The notes under the pieces were generated by a model. The model was not told the DNA's origin. It worked only from the letters and a program-made list of their open reading frames with translations, and ran no database searches. Made by a program: the position numbers and the translations under genes. From positions 1 through 36,364 of the forward strand of contig JAAYAG010000024.1 of NCBI GenBank assembly GCA_012719495.1: a stretch of 36,364 nucleotides of DNA. The letters are read 5' to 3'. Origin of the DNA: Bacteroidales bacterium (lineage in GTDB: Bacteria > Bacteroidota > Bacteroidia > Bacteroidales > Prolixibacteraceae). Positions 1 to 8,145 of the stretch are shown in pieces (the stretch's first letter is position 1; each line of letters opens with the position of its first letter).

Positions 1-87
1 CAAAGCAAATTTTTGAGTATTAGCGGGCTAAATCGAGGAAATTTAATGCAGGAAAACAGTGTTTTATGCAAAGCTCATTGTCCGCCA

Positions 88-178
88 CTTGTAAACAGCA
101 ATCTTCTGCTTTAAAATCACTTAAAATAACCCGTTATTCTTGCGTGATTTTGCATTGAATCTTACTGTTTACAAGCGG
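88..178. repeat. Nested inverted repeats in the left intergenic region
   Basis: Three nested inverted repeats share one centre. CTTGTAAACAG (88-98) pairs with CTGTTTACAAG (165-175), AAAATCAC (113-120) with GTGATTTT (144-151), and AATAAC (125-130) with GTTATT (133-138). The outer arms are extended by CCGC on both sides with a two-base bulge. The rest of 1-278 shows no gene that I can see. The function is unknown; a folded RNA, a short mobile repeat or a protein-binding cruciform are all possible. Confidence 0.5.
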
Positions 179-198
179 TCTGAACTCAAAAATAAAGT

Positions 199-245
199 CG
201 AACTCAGGTTTATAGCTAAACCTAAGCCGGAGTTCGTTTGTTTTT
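199..245 (+). terminator. Probable terminator of a gene left of the window
   Basis: CGAACTC (199-205) pairs with GAGTTCG (230-236), and an inner hairpin AGGTTTA-TAGC-TAAACCT (206-223) stacks on it, with a short one-sided bulge. The stem is followed by TTTGTTTTT. The T-tract lies on the right, so it would stop rightward transcription before msrB. Confidence 0.6.
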
Positions 246-278
246 ACAGAGAAGATTTAATCAAAAAAAAGGATTGAT

Positions 279-707
279 ATGATACTATCATTTCAAACAT
301 TTTTATTTATTGTAAATATAATTGTTATGCAGTCTGAAGATTCTGTGAAATACAACAAACTCACTGATGTTGAGCGCTATGTTATCGAGCAAAAAGGTAC
401 AGAACGACCTTTTTCAGGCGAGTATACCGATTTTTTTGCAGCCGGAACATATCATTGCCGTAAATGCAATGCTGCTTTGTATCGTTCTGACAGCAAATTC
501 CATTCGGGTTGTGGCTGGCCTTCTTTCGACGATGAGATAAAAGGGGCCGTAAAGCGCACCCTCGACCGCGATGGACGCAGAACAGAAATTACATGTGCCA
601 GTTGTGCCGGTCATCTTGGGCATGTGTTTATTGGCGAGGGTTTTACTTCGAAAAATACACGCCATTGTGTAAATTCTGTATCGCTTAAATTTGTTCCCGA
701 CAAATAA
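279..707 (+). CDS. msrB: Peptide-methionine (R)-S-oxide reductase MsrB
   Basis: This enzyme reduces the R form of methionine sulfoxide in proteins, repairing oxidative damage with thioredoxin-type reductants. The single MsrB domain is complete. Zinc-binding cysteine pairs are seen at C60/C63 (CRKC) and C106/C109 (CASC), the SGCGWPSF motif at 76-83, and the catalytic cysteine C130 in RHCVNS. The first 16 residues are hydrophobic and precede a second ATG at 327, which would give a 126-residue cytosolic protein that starts nearer the domain. With the upstream start, the leader could act as a membrane anchor or weak signal peptide. No Shine-Dalgarno sequence decides between them. The family call is firm; the start is uncertain. 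Confidence 0.93.
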   Translation: MILSFQTFLFIVNIIVMQSEDSVKYNKLTDVERYVIEQKGTERPFSGEYTDFFAAGTYHCRKCNAALYRSDSKFHSGCGWPSFDDEIKGAVKRTLDRDGRRTEITCASCAGHLGHVFIGEGFTSKNTRHCVNSVSLKFVPDK

Positions 708-763
708 ATGTCATGTTTTTCCCTGTTAAAATTTATACCTTCGGGAATTAAAAATTACACGAT

Positions 764-2140
764 ATGAATTCTATAAATCAATTTATCGAAGAAAATAAAA
801 ACCGCTTTCTCGATGAGCTTTTTAGCTTAATCCGCATCCCGTCGATTAGTGCTGAAAAAGAACATCGCGACGATATGTACAAAGCCGCAAACCGTTGGAA
901 AGAATTGCTTCTCGAAGCAGGTGCCAATAAGGCTGAAGTTCTCGAAACCGCTGGAAACCCTGTTACTTTCGCCGAGAAAATCATTGACGCCTCTCTTCCC
1001 ACTATCTTAGTCTATGCCCACATGGATGTTATGCCAGTAGATCCTGTAGATCTTTGGAAAACAACTCCTTTTGAGCCGGTTATTCAAGACGGGAAAATAT
1101 GGGCTCGTGGTGCCGACGACGACAAAGGTCAAAGCTTCATTCATGCAAAAGCTTTTGAATATATGGTGAAAACCAACACCTTACCTTGTAATGTGAAGTT
1201 TATAATTGAAGGAGAAGAAGAAATTGGATCACCTAGCTTGGCAAAGTTCTGTGAAGATAACAAGGAAATGTTAAAAGCTGATGTTATTCTTGTATCAGAT
1301 ACGACCATGGTTTCACCCGATCAGCCTGCCGTGACTACAGGTTTGAGAGGGCTTACCTATTGGGATGTTGAAGTAACTGGGCCAAATCGCGATCTTCACT
1401 CAGGCTTGTTTGGTGGTGCAGTTGCCAATCCTATCGTTGTCCTCAGTCAGATGATTGCTAAATGTTTGAATCCCGATAATTCTATTGCAATAGCGAATTT
1501 CAATAACGATGTGGCTGAAGTTTCAGCTGAAGAAAGAGAACTGCTCAACCGTCGCCCGTTTAATGCCGATGAATATAAAAAAGCCATAGGGGTTGATGAG
1601 CTCAGTGGCGAAGAAGGCTATACCACAACCGAGCGTACAGGAATTCGTCCCTCGTTCGATGTCTGTGGAATTTGGGGTGGTTATACCGGTGAAGGGACCA
1701 AAACAGTTCTTCCCTCGGTGGCCCATGCAAAAATCTCATGCCGGTTGGTTCCCAACCAGAACTTTCAACAGGTGAGCCAACTTCTCAACGATTATTTCCA
1801 ACAGATTGCCCCTAAATCAGTGAAAGTAAAGGTTACTTATTTGCATGGTGGAAATCCGTATGTTTGCCCTATTGACCATCCGGCTTATGTGGCTGCGGAA
1901 AAAGCGTTGATCGATGTTTTTGGGAAACAACCAATTCCGGTTAGAAGTGGAGGAAGTATACCCATTATTACAACCTTTGAAGAAATATTAGGGATTAAGA
2001 GCATTTTGATTGGTTTTGGTCTTGACGGCGATGCAATTCATTCGCCCAATGAAAGTTTTCCTCTCGAAAATCTCTGGAACGGTATTCGTACAATACCTAA
2101 TTTCTATCGTTATTTTGCAGAATTAAACGCCGTGAAGTAA
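764..2140 (+). CDS. M20-family dipeptidase (zinc metallopeptidase)
   Basis: This is a cytosolic zinc-dependent peptidase of the M20 (carnosinase/PepV-like) family that probably releases amino acids from dipeptides. The metal-binding motif YAHMDVMPVDP places the ligand H86 and D88. GADDDKG (117-122) holds the bridging aspartate, and EGEEEIGSPSL (149-159) holds the catalytic glutamate and a metal-binding glutamate. The dimerisation insert, with the conserved LRGLTYWDVEVTGPNRDLHSG stretch, follows. The C-terminal part has the expected glycine-rich RSGGSIP and the late ligand region DAIHSPNE. At 458 residues it has the full family length. It lies 56 bases after msrB on the same strand; a shared transcript is possible but not shown. 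The exact substrate cannot be told from sequence. Confidence 0.92.
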   Translation: MNSINQFIEENKNRFLDELFSLIRIPSISAEKEHRDDMYKAANRWKELLLEAGANKAEVLETAGNPVTFAEKIIDASLPTILVYAHMDVMPVDPVDLWKTTPFEPVIQDGKIWARGADDDKGQSFIHAKAFEYMVKTNTLPCNVKFIIEGEEEIGSPSLAKFCEDNKEMLKADVILVSDTTMVSPDQPAVTTGLRGLTYWDVEVTGPNRDLHSGLFGGAVANPIVVLSQMIAKCLNPDNSIAIANFNNDVAEVSAEERELLNRRPFNADEYKKAIGVDELSGEEGYTTTERTGIRPSFDVCGIWGGYTGEGTKTVLPSVAHAKISCRLVPNQNFQQVSQLLNDYFQQIAPKSVKVKVTYLHGGNPYVCPIDHPAYVAAEKALIDVFGKQPIPVRSGGSIPIITTFEEILGIKSILIGFGLDGDAIHSPNESFPLENLWNGIRTIPNFYRYFAELNAVK

Positions 2141-2214
2141 TTCTTTGGGCAGCTAAGGTGGGAGACAAGCAAAAGTTTTCCACCTTTGTTGTTTTTGTAT
2201 CAAAATGTTTTTCG

Positions 2215-2901
2215 ATGAAGAAATTTCTGATAATCAAATGCGGTGAAGCACCTGCATTGATCAGGGATCAGTGTGGCGATTACGACGATTGGATTATCAA
2301 GGCCAGTGGTTTGGGACGAGAGTATTTTAAGGTTCAGCATATCTGGCAAGGCGAGCCGTTACGCCATCCCGACGATTTCTCGGCAACTATACTTGCCGAT
2401 TCTCCATATCATCCCGGACAACGGTTCCCATGGATCAATCTCTTGAAGAATTGGCTGATTACAGCCCGTTACAGCAATTCACCGGTACTTGGTATTGGCT
2501 TTGGTTTTCTTATTATGGCCCAAGCTCTGGGTGCAAAAATATCCCAGAATCCTAATGGCCCTGTTTTGAATACTGTATTTGTAAATGTTGATCCCAGGTT
2601 TTCAAACGACCCTCTTTTGCAAAATACCGGAGGCAGTTTCGAAAGTTATATTAATTTCACCCGGTACCCCTCTTTGTTGCCATCTGACATTGAAGTATTG
2701 GCTAAAAATTCTGCTGGGATGCCGATGATAATTAGGGTGAATAATTTGTATGGAGTTTTTTTCAGGCCTGAACTCAATGAAAGCATCTACAGAATGTATA
2801 TTAAGGAATCTAAACTACCTGCCCGTTCTTTTTTGGGGGCTAAGTTGGCTTCAGAGTATAAAAATCAATCCATAGTCCCCAATTTTTTAGCCTCAATCTA
2901 A
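2215..2901 (+). CDS. Class I glutamine amidotransferase-like protein lacking catalytic residues
   Basis: The fold resembles GMP-synthase-type class I glutamine amidotransferases. ILADSPYHPG (59-68) matches the usual glycine/serine region, PVLGIGFGFLIMAQALGA (90-107) matches the nucleophile elbow, and YGVFFRPE (179-186) matches the late catalytic histidine region. The nucleophile position, normally Cys in GICxGxQ, is Gly95, and the usual GVQFHPE histidine is Arg184, so glutaminase activity is unlikely. I chose the ATG at 2215 (228 residues) because homology begins there (MKKFLIIKCG) and the only longer start is a GTG at 2158. CACCTTTG at 2181-2188 is one base from TAnnTTTG. The role is unknown; a binding or regulatory function is an inference. 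Confidence 0.8.
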   Translation: MKKFLIIKCGEAPALIRDQCGDYDDWIIKASGLGREYFKVQHIWQGEPLRHPDDFSATILADSPYHPGQRFPWINLLKNWLITARYSNSPVLGIGFGFLIMAQALGAKISQNPNGPVLNTVFVNVDPRFSNDPLLQNTGGSFESYINFTRYPSLLPSDIEVLAKNSAGMPMIIRVNNLYGVFFRPELNESIYRMYIKESKLPARSFLGAKLASEYKNQSIVPNFLASI

Positions 2902-2924
2902 ATTTTATTGCTATTTTTTAAAGA

Positions 2925-2956
2925 AAATGATAAAAACGTTAAATTTTTTATCATTT
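2925..2956 (+). terminator. AT-rich hairpin after the amidotransferase-like gene
   Basis: A perfect 12-bp stem, AAATGATAAAAA (2925-2936) against TTTTTATCATTT (2945-2956), has an 8-base loop. It begins 24 bases after the stop codon. It has no G/C-rich core and no long T-tract, so it is a weak terminator or another structured element. The remaining spacer to 3130 is very AT-rich. It includes TTGACA at 3054-3059 followed 17 bases later by AATAAA, a possible but uncertain promoter for the glutamine synthetase gene. Confidence 0.4.
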
Positions 2957-3130
2957 GATTGTATTTTTGGAATCATATTATTTTGAAAAATGAGCCAAAA
3001 ACATATTTTTGTTCTCATAAATCAATATTATAAGAGATAAATGTTTTTATATATTGACATTATCTTACTTTATTTTAATAAAATACAGGGAAAACAGTAA
3101 AATTGACAATTACTATAAAAATACATTATT

Positions 3131-5317
3131 ATGGCAAATTTTCGAATGGCAGCTTTTGATAAGCTTTTAGAAAGAAAACCCCTCGAGGTTAAAAGAGAAG
3201 CCGATTTAACTTCGGATTATTACGGAATGTTAGTTTTCGACCGTCCAAAAATGCAAAAATATTTATCGAAGGATGCCTACAAGGCGGTAATTGATGCCAT
3301 AGATAATGGTACCACAATCGACCGTAAGCTTGCCGACGGGGTAGCAACAGGGATGAAAGCCTGGGCCATTGAAAATGGGGCCACACACTATAGTCACTGG
3401 TTTCAGCCATTAACCGATGCGACAGCCGAAAAACATGATGCTTTTATCGAACACAATGATAACGGGGGAGTTGTTGAAGCCTTTTCCGGAAAACTACTAG
3501 CTCAGCAGGAACCCGATGCCTCTTCGTTCCCCAGTGGTGGAATCAGACAAACATTCGAAGCCCGGGGATACACTGCGTGGGATGTTTCATCACCAGCATT
3601 TATCGTGGGTACAACACTTTGTATTCCAACAATTTTTATTTCATACACAGGTGAAGCACTCGATTATAAAGCCCCACTCTTAAAAGCCCTTAATGCTGTT
3701 GACAAAGCGGCTGTTGGTGTTTGCCAATATTTCGACAAAGATGTAACAAAGGTATATGCAAACCTCGGATGGGAACAGGAGTATTTTCTTGTCGATGAGG
3801 CGCTTTACCAAGCTCGCCCTGATCTTGCCCTTACCGGGCGTACCCTTATGGGACATTCATCGGCTAAAGATCAGCAGCTGGAAGACCACTATTTTGCTTC
3901 GATTCCAGAGCGTGTAGCTTCTTTTATGATCGAACTCGAAAACGAGGCCTATAAACTGGGCATTCCTATTAAGACCCGACACAATGAGGTGGCTCCCAAT
4001 CAGTTCGAACTGGCTCCTATTTACGAAGAATGTAACCTTGCCAACGACCATAACTTAATGATTATGGACCTAATGCAAAAAGTTGCCCGGAAACATGGTT
4101 TTCGTGTGTTGTTACACGAAAAGCCTTTCTCGGGGATCAATGGCTCAGGTAAGCATAATAACTGGTCACTCTCTACAAATACTGGAGTTGTGCTCTATGC
4201 CCCGGGAAAAAATCCTAAAGGGAACATGCAATTCCTTACGTTTGTTGTTAACACGATTTATGCAGTATATAAACATCAGGACATTCTGAGAGCTTCAATC
4301 ATGAATGCTAACAACTCGCACCGACTTGGAGCCAATGAGGCACCCCCGGCAATAATCTCAGCATTTCTTGGCACCGAGATTAACAAAATGCTCGACTTGA
4401 TTGAAAATAGTGTTTCAGAAAAGAAGATGTCGCCCGAAGAAAAAACATCGCTTAAGCTGAATATTGGTCGTATTCCTGAAATTCTTTTAGACAATACCGA
4501 CCGTAACCGCACATCGCCTTTTGCATTTACTGGTAATCGTTTTGAATTTAGAGCTGTAGGTTCGTCTGCAAACTGTGCTTCAGCTATGATTGCCTTAAAC
4601 ACCGCGGTAGCAGAACAGCTTGTCGAGTTTAAAAACGAAGTTGACGAACTGATTGAAAAGGGTCTGAAGAAAGATGAAGCCATCTTCCAGGTTTTGAAAA
4701 AACTCATTGGCCTGAGTAAGGTTATCCGTTTTGATGGAAATGGTTATTGTGACGAATGGAAACAAGAAGCTGCCCGTCGTGGATTAACCAATGTCACTAG
4801 TGTTCCTGAAGCCCTTGAAGCCTATTATTTGCCTTCGACGATTGATATGTTTTCGAAACTTGGCGTACTTTCTGAAAGAGAAATTGAAAGCCGTGCCGAG
4901 GTTGAGTATGAAAAGTTTACCAAGAAAATCCAGATTGAGGCTCGCGTCCTTGGCGATTTAGCAATCAACCATATTGTTCCGACTGCTGTCAAATATCAGA
5001 CTACTTTGATTGACAATGTGAAAGGATTAAAAGAGATTTTTGGCGATGAGTATAAAAAACTTGCTGGAACCAGGGTCGAATTGATCAATGAAATTTCTGG
5101 ACACATTTCAGCTATTGAAGAAAAGGTTTTCAACATGGTTGAGGCGCGTAAAAAGGCCAATGTAATTGAAAATGGCAAGGATAAAGCCTACGCTTACGAC
5201 CGTGATGTTCGCCCTTATCTTGAGGACATTCGCGACCATATCGACAAACTTGAGCTGATTGTTGAAGATGAATTGTGGCCGTTGCCAAAATACCGTGAAT
5301 TGCTTTTTAATCGGTAG
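3131..5317 (+). CDS. glnN: Type III glutamine synthetase
   Basis: Makes glutamine from glutamate, ammonia and ATP, the main ammonia-assimilation step in many Bacteroidota. The 728-residue length is typical of the GSIII class and far longer than GSI or GSII. Active-site motifs are present: GWEQEYF (213-219), NEVAPNQFELAPIYEECN (285-302) and GSGKHNNWSL (338-347), with the RTSPFAFTGNRFEFRAVGSS region after them. The C-terminal extension is charged and helical, as expected for this class. The ATG at 3131 is preceded by an AT-rich leader without a Shine-Dalgarno sequence. It is followed by a strong terminator, so it is probably monocistronic. Nitrogen control is likely for the family, but no operator was recognised. 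Confidence 0.97.
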   Translation: MANFRMAAFDKLLERKPLEVKREADLTSDYYGMLVFDRPKMQKYLSKDAYKAVIDAIDNGTTIDRKLADGVATGMKAWAIENGATHYSHWFQPLTDATAEKHDAFIEHNDNGGVVEAFSGKLLAQQEPDASSFPSGGIRQTFEARGYTAWDVSSPAFIVGTTLCIPTIFISYTGEALDYKAPLLKALNAVDKAAVGVCQYFDKDVTKVYANLGWEQEYFLVDEALYQARPDLALTGRTLMGHSSAKDQQLEDHYFASIPERVASFMIELENEAYKLGIPIKTRHNEVAPNQFELAPIYEECNLANDHNLMIMDLMQKVARKHGFRVLLHEKPFSGINGSGKHNNWSLSTNTGVVLYAPGKNPKGNMQFLTFVVNTIYAVYKHQDILRASIMNANNSHRLGANEAPPAIISAFLGTEINKMLDLIENSVSEKKMSPEEKTSLKLNIGRIPEILLDNTDRNRTSPFAFTGNRFEFRAVGSSANCASAMIALNTAVAEQLVEFKNEVDELIEKGLKKDEAIFQVLKKLIGLSKVIRFDGNGYCDEWKQEAARRGLTNVTSVPEALEAYYLPSTIDMFSKLGVLSEREIESRAEVEYEKFTKKIQIEARVLGDLAINHIVPTAVKYQTTLIDNVKGLKEIFGDEYKKLAGTRVELINEISGHISAIEEKVFNMVEARKKANVIENGKDKAYAYDRDVRPYLEDIRDHIDKLELIVEDELWPLPKYRELLFNR

Positions 5318-5350
5318 TAACTTAGTATAATAGTATTTTTAATAGCTTTT

Positions 5351-5382
5351 AAAAGGCCATCTTTACGGGTGGCCTTTTCTTA
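5351..5382 (+). terminator. Rho-independent terminator of glnN
   Basis: A perfect 9-bp stem, AAAAGGCCA (5351-5359) against TGGCCTTTT (5370-5378), has a 10-base loop and a T-rich tail. It lies 34 bases after the glnN stop codon. Confidence 0.85.
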
Positions 5383-5518
5383 TTTACGTTCAGTAGGTTT
5401 TTAATATCATTCTTGTTAAACGGTAGTTTGCCGGTATTTTTAGTTTCTTCGACGTTTTTCAAGGAATGGTGTCGACAAATTTTTCCTATTTTCGGATAAA
5501 ATAAATACAATACTAATT

Positions 5519-5806
5519 ATGGATGCACGGACAAAAGCAATTGTTGCACATTTAACTTTAATAGGATGGATTATTGCGTTTATTGTAAACAGCAATGAGA
5601 AAGAAGAATTTACCACATTTCATCTCCGGCAAACCCTTGGTATATATCTCATTGGCATAGCGTTGGGGTGGGTTCCCGTTTTTGGTTGGATATGCAATAT
5701 AATCCTTTTTGCGTTTTGGCTGCTGAGTTTCATTTATGCATTGCAAGGGCAGCAAAAGACCATTCCTTTTGGTGAATATTTTCAAGACTGGTTCAAGGCT
5801 CTTTAA
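5519..5806 (+). CDS. Small membrane protein, DUF4870/Tic20-like
   Basis: This 95-residue protein has about three hydrophobic segments (near residues 8-24, 38-56 and 58-76) and the soluble signature NEKEEFTTFHLRQTLG between the first two. That signature is typical of the DUF4870 family of small inner-membrane proteins, whose biochemical role is unknown. The protein ends in a short cytosolic tail. TATTTTCG at 5487-5494, one base from TAnnTTTG, lies about 25 bases before the ATG and may be its promoter. Its stop codon overlaps that of the convergent gene on the other strand. Family placement is fairly sure; no function can be given. Confidence 0.8.
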   Translation: MDARTKAIVAHLTLIGWIIAFIVNSNEKEEFTTFHLRQTLGIYLIGIALGWVPVFGWICNIILFAFWLLSFIYALQGQQKTIPFGEYFQDWFKAL

Positions 5807-7020
5807 AAAGCGGCCATCAGCAGGTCGAGATCTTTAACTGGGATATTAAATTTGTTCCCGACATCTTTATTGGTGAGTAAGCCGTTGTAAATCACCACTC
5901 CTTCGCGAAAACCTTTTTGGCTTTTTATGTATTGGGGAATTCCACCCATTTCGCCAATCTCGAGAATTATTGAGGCAAAGATATTGCTGAGGGCAATGGT
6001 GGTTGTGCGTGAAACCCTTGCCGAAATATTTGGTACACAGTAATGGATGATTCCATCTCTTTCGTATGTTGGATTCGAAAGGCTTGTGCATGTTGTTGTT
6101 TCGAAACAGCCACCTTGCGAGGCATTTAGGTCAATAATTATTGACCCCTTTTTCATCTTTTGTATCATCTCGCGGGGGATTATATATTGTGGTACAGAGT
6201 TAAAGGGTTGGGCTCCCAACACAACATCGGCACTTTGGATAGCTTTCTTTAGCACTCTGGGATAATACAGGGAGGTAAATATTTTCTGGTTGAATTTCCG
6301 TTCGAACGAGCGAAGTTTGCTAACCGAGTTATCGAAAATCTTCACTTCGGCACCTAATCCTAAGGCAGCTCTGGCAGCAGATTCGGCAGCAGTTTCGGCA
6401 CCTAAAATTATGACAGCAGCTGGCGAAATACCCGTGACTCCACCAAAAAGGACACCTTTTCCCCCTGAACTATTACTAAGTAATTCTCCGGCAACCGTCA
6501 TTGCCACGATGCCCGAAATCTCGCTTAACGACTGCATTACCGGAAGCCCTCCTAATTCATCTTTCATGTATTCGAATACTACCGAAGTAATTTTTTTCTG
6601 CATCAGGGTTTTTACCATACTCTCGCATTGCTTATCTATCTGCAACATCGAGAAAATGACCTGGTTGCCGCGCAATAAAGCAATCTCTTCGCTGGTGAAA
6701 GGGGCAACTTTTATGACGTAGTCACATTCAAAGACTTCATTTCTCGATTGTGCAATTATTGCTCCGGCGTTTGAATATTCAAGGTCAGAGTATCGTGTTT
6801 TCAGCCCAGCCCCGGTTTCAATTATTACATCGTTGCCCGAGTTGATAATCATTTCGGCAGCTTGGGGAGTAAGCGGGATGCATACCTCTTCGTTGTCGGT
6901 ATTAGCAGGTATTCCAATAGTTATTTTCTGCCCTTTTTTTCTGATTTCGAGTTTTTCCTCGGCGGGCATCAATTGCTGTTCTTCAAAATGATACAATCCA
7001 GAATGCGGTTGTTCGGCCAT
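5803..7020 (-). CDS. Alanine dehydrogenase/PNT-family protein with replaced catalytic residues
   Basis: The overall sequence follows alanine dehydrogenase: an N-terminal IGIPANTDNEEVCIPLTP, a central GGVTGISPAAVIILGAETAAES, and a C-terminal SQGGCFETTT...HYCVPNISA. Aligned by eye with the Mycobacterium tuberculosis enzyme, Arg15 is Cys47, Lys75 is Ala106, His96 is Gln127 and Asp270 is Ser301. The dinucleotide motif GAGTAG reads GAETAA at 207-212. It therefore probably does not oxidise alanine, although automatic annotation would call it ald. It has about 30 extra N-terminal residues. It follows tsaE by 53 bases on the same strand, which suggests co-transcription. It could be a binding protein, a regulator or an enzyme with altered chemistry; I cannot say which. 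Confidence 0.85.
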   Translation of the reverse strand: MAEQPHSGLYHFEEQQLMPAEEKLEIRKKGQKITIGIPANTDNEEVCIPLTPQAAEMIINSGNDVIIETGAGLKTRYSDLEYSNAGAIIAQSRNEVFECDYVIKVAPFTSEEIALLRGNQVIFSMLQIDKQCESMVKTLMQKKITSVVFEYMKDELGGLPVMQSLSEISGIVAMTVAGELLSNSSGGKGVLFGGVTGISPAAVIILGAETAAESAARAALGLGAEVKIFDNSVSKLRSFERKFNQKIFTSLYYPRVLKKAIQSADVVLGAQPFNSVPQYIIPREMIQKMKKGSIIIDLNASQGGCFETTTCTSLSNPTYERDGIIHYCVPNISARVSRTTTIALSNIFASIILEIGEMGGIPQYIKSQKGFREGVVIYNGLLTNKDVGNKFNIPVKDLDLLMAAF

Positions 7021-7073
7021 GATGCGAATATTTGAGCTGTCAAATTAATCTAATATATCGAATATTCCAATTT

Positions 7074-7496
7074 TTACCCGTTAATGTCGACATTACGCGA
7101 CCCATTGGGCTGAACTGTTATGTAGATATTTACACAATGCTCGGGCAAAATTTCTTCAATTTTCTCGGGCCATTCAATAAAGCAAAGCTTTCCTGAATAA
7201 AAATATTCTTCGGCTCCAATATCGTATGCTTCGCGAATGTTTTTTAACCGATAACAATCGAAATGAAAAATTGTTAAGCCTTTATTCGAAGTATATTCGT
7301 TTACAATGGCAAAAGTAGGGCTTGTAATGTTTTCTTCTACACCCAGTTCCTCACAAATGGCTTTGATAAATGTGGTTTTCCCTGCACCCATTTCACCATT
7401 GAACGCAAAGACCGTTGCGTTTCCCATTTGCAAAATAAACTCTCGGGCAGCTTCGTGAATCTTGTCAAGTGAATCTATTTGTATCGTTTTGTTCAT
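7074..7496 (-). CDS. tsaE: tRNA threonylcarbamoyladenosine biosynthesis ATPase TsaE
   Basis: TsaE is the ATPase that cycles the TsaD-TsaB complex during t6A formation at position 37 of ANN-decoding tRNAs. The 140-residue protein has the P-loop GEMGAGKTT at 34-42, the switch-like ENITSPTFAIVNEY stretch, the HFDCYRL motif and the family's FIEWPEKI near the end. The length is normal. It is the first gene of a probable tsaE to ald-like transcript and is divergent from gcvH. No exact TAnnTTTG element was found upstream on its strand. Confidence 0.95.
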   Translation of the reverse strand: MNKTIQIDSLDKIHEAAREFILQMGNATVFAFNGEMGAGKTTFIKAICEELGVEENITSPTFAIVNEYTSNKGLTIFHFDCYRLKNIREAYDIGAEEYFYSGKLCFIEWPEKIEEILPEHCVNIYITVQPNGSRNVDING

Positions 7497-7596
7497 CTTT
7501 TACAGGATTGATAATTAATTTATTAATATAGACGAAATAGATTTTTATATTTTCTTTTACCAAAAGTAAAACTAATGCAAAATTGATAATTTTTTG

Positions 7597-7631
7597 TTGT
7601 TGTGTTCTTTTGAAAATTCTTTTTACTTTTG
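7597..7631 (+). promoter_or_regulatory. Bacteroidota-type promoter of gcvH
   Basis: TACTTTTG at 7624-7631 matches TAnnTTTG exactly, and TTG at 7600-7602 lies 21 bases upstream as the -33 element. The transcript would start near 7638. That excludes the upstream ATG at 7629 and supports the gcvH start at 7656. Confidence 0.7.
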
Positions 7632-7655
7632 ATTGATGAATTAAAAATTGAGATT

Positions 7656-8036
7656 ATGAATTTACCTGAGAACTTAAAGTATACCAAAGATCACGAATGG
7701 GCTCTGATTGAGGGAGATATCGCAATAATTGGCATTACCGATTTTGCGCAGAAAGAATTGGGTGACATTGTATTTGTTGAAATCGAAACAGTGGATGAAA
7801 CCCTTGCCCAGGAAGAAATATTCGGCACCGTTGAGGCTGTAAAAACAGTTTCTGACCTTTTTATGCCTTTAGGTGGCGAAATTATTGAAAAGAACCCGGC
7901 ATTGGAAGATTCTCCTGAGTTGATCAACAAAGATCCTTATGGTGAAGGGTGGATGATTAAAGTGAAAATGCTGAATCCGTCCGAAGCAAATAATCTCCTT
8001 TCTGCTGCTGAATACAAAGCGCTTATTGAAGGATAA
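7656..8036 (+). CDS. gcvH: Glycine cleavage system H protein
   Basis: The lipoyl carrier of the glycine cleavage system, it shuttles the aminomethyl intermediate between the P, T and L proteins. The start at 7656 gives 126 residues, the usual length. The lipoylation site is Lys63 in IFGTVEAVKTVSDL, and the typical KYTKDHEWALIEG begins the domain at residue 8. The longer reading from 7629 adds nine residues and would begin inside the promoter, so I rejected it. The other glycine cleavage genes are not in this window. A strong terminator follows, so the gene is probably transcribed alone. Confidence 0.97.
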   Translation: MNLPENLKYTKDHEWALIEGDIAIIGITDFAQKELGDIVFVEIETVDETLAQEEIFGTVEAVKTVSDLFMPLGGEIIEKNPALEDSPELINKDPYGEGWMIKVKMLNPSEANNLLSAAEYKALIEG

Positions 8037-8062
8037 TATTCAGAATATTAGTGATATATATT

Positions 8063-8107
8063 AAAGAGGAACGTTAGTGTAACCGCGCTGACGTTCCTCT
8101 TTTTTTA
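8063..8107 (+). terminator. Strong terminator after gcvH
   Basis: AAAGAGGAACGT (8063-8074) pairs perfectly with ACGTTCCTCTTT (8091-8102), and TAG/CTG extends the stem inward through one wobble pair. A run of T follows. Confidence 0.9.
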
Positions 8108-8145
8108 TTTTCGGCAACAACATGTTTTAGGAGTAGTTGCCATTT

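Noticed and set aside
7629-7655. Upstream ATG start for gcvH
   Set aside because: It lies inside the exact TAnnTTTG promoter element and before the expected transcription start.
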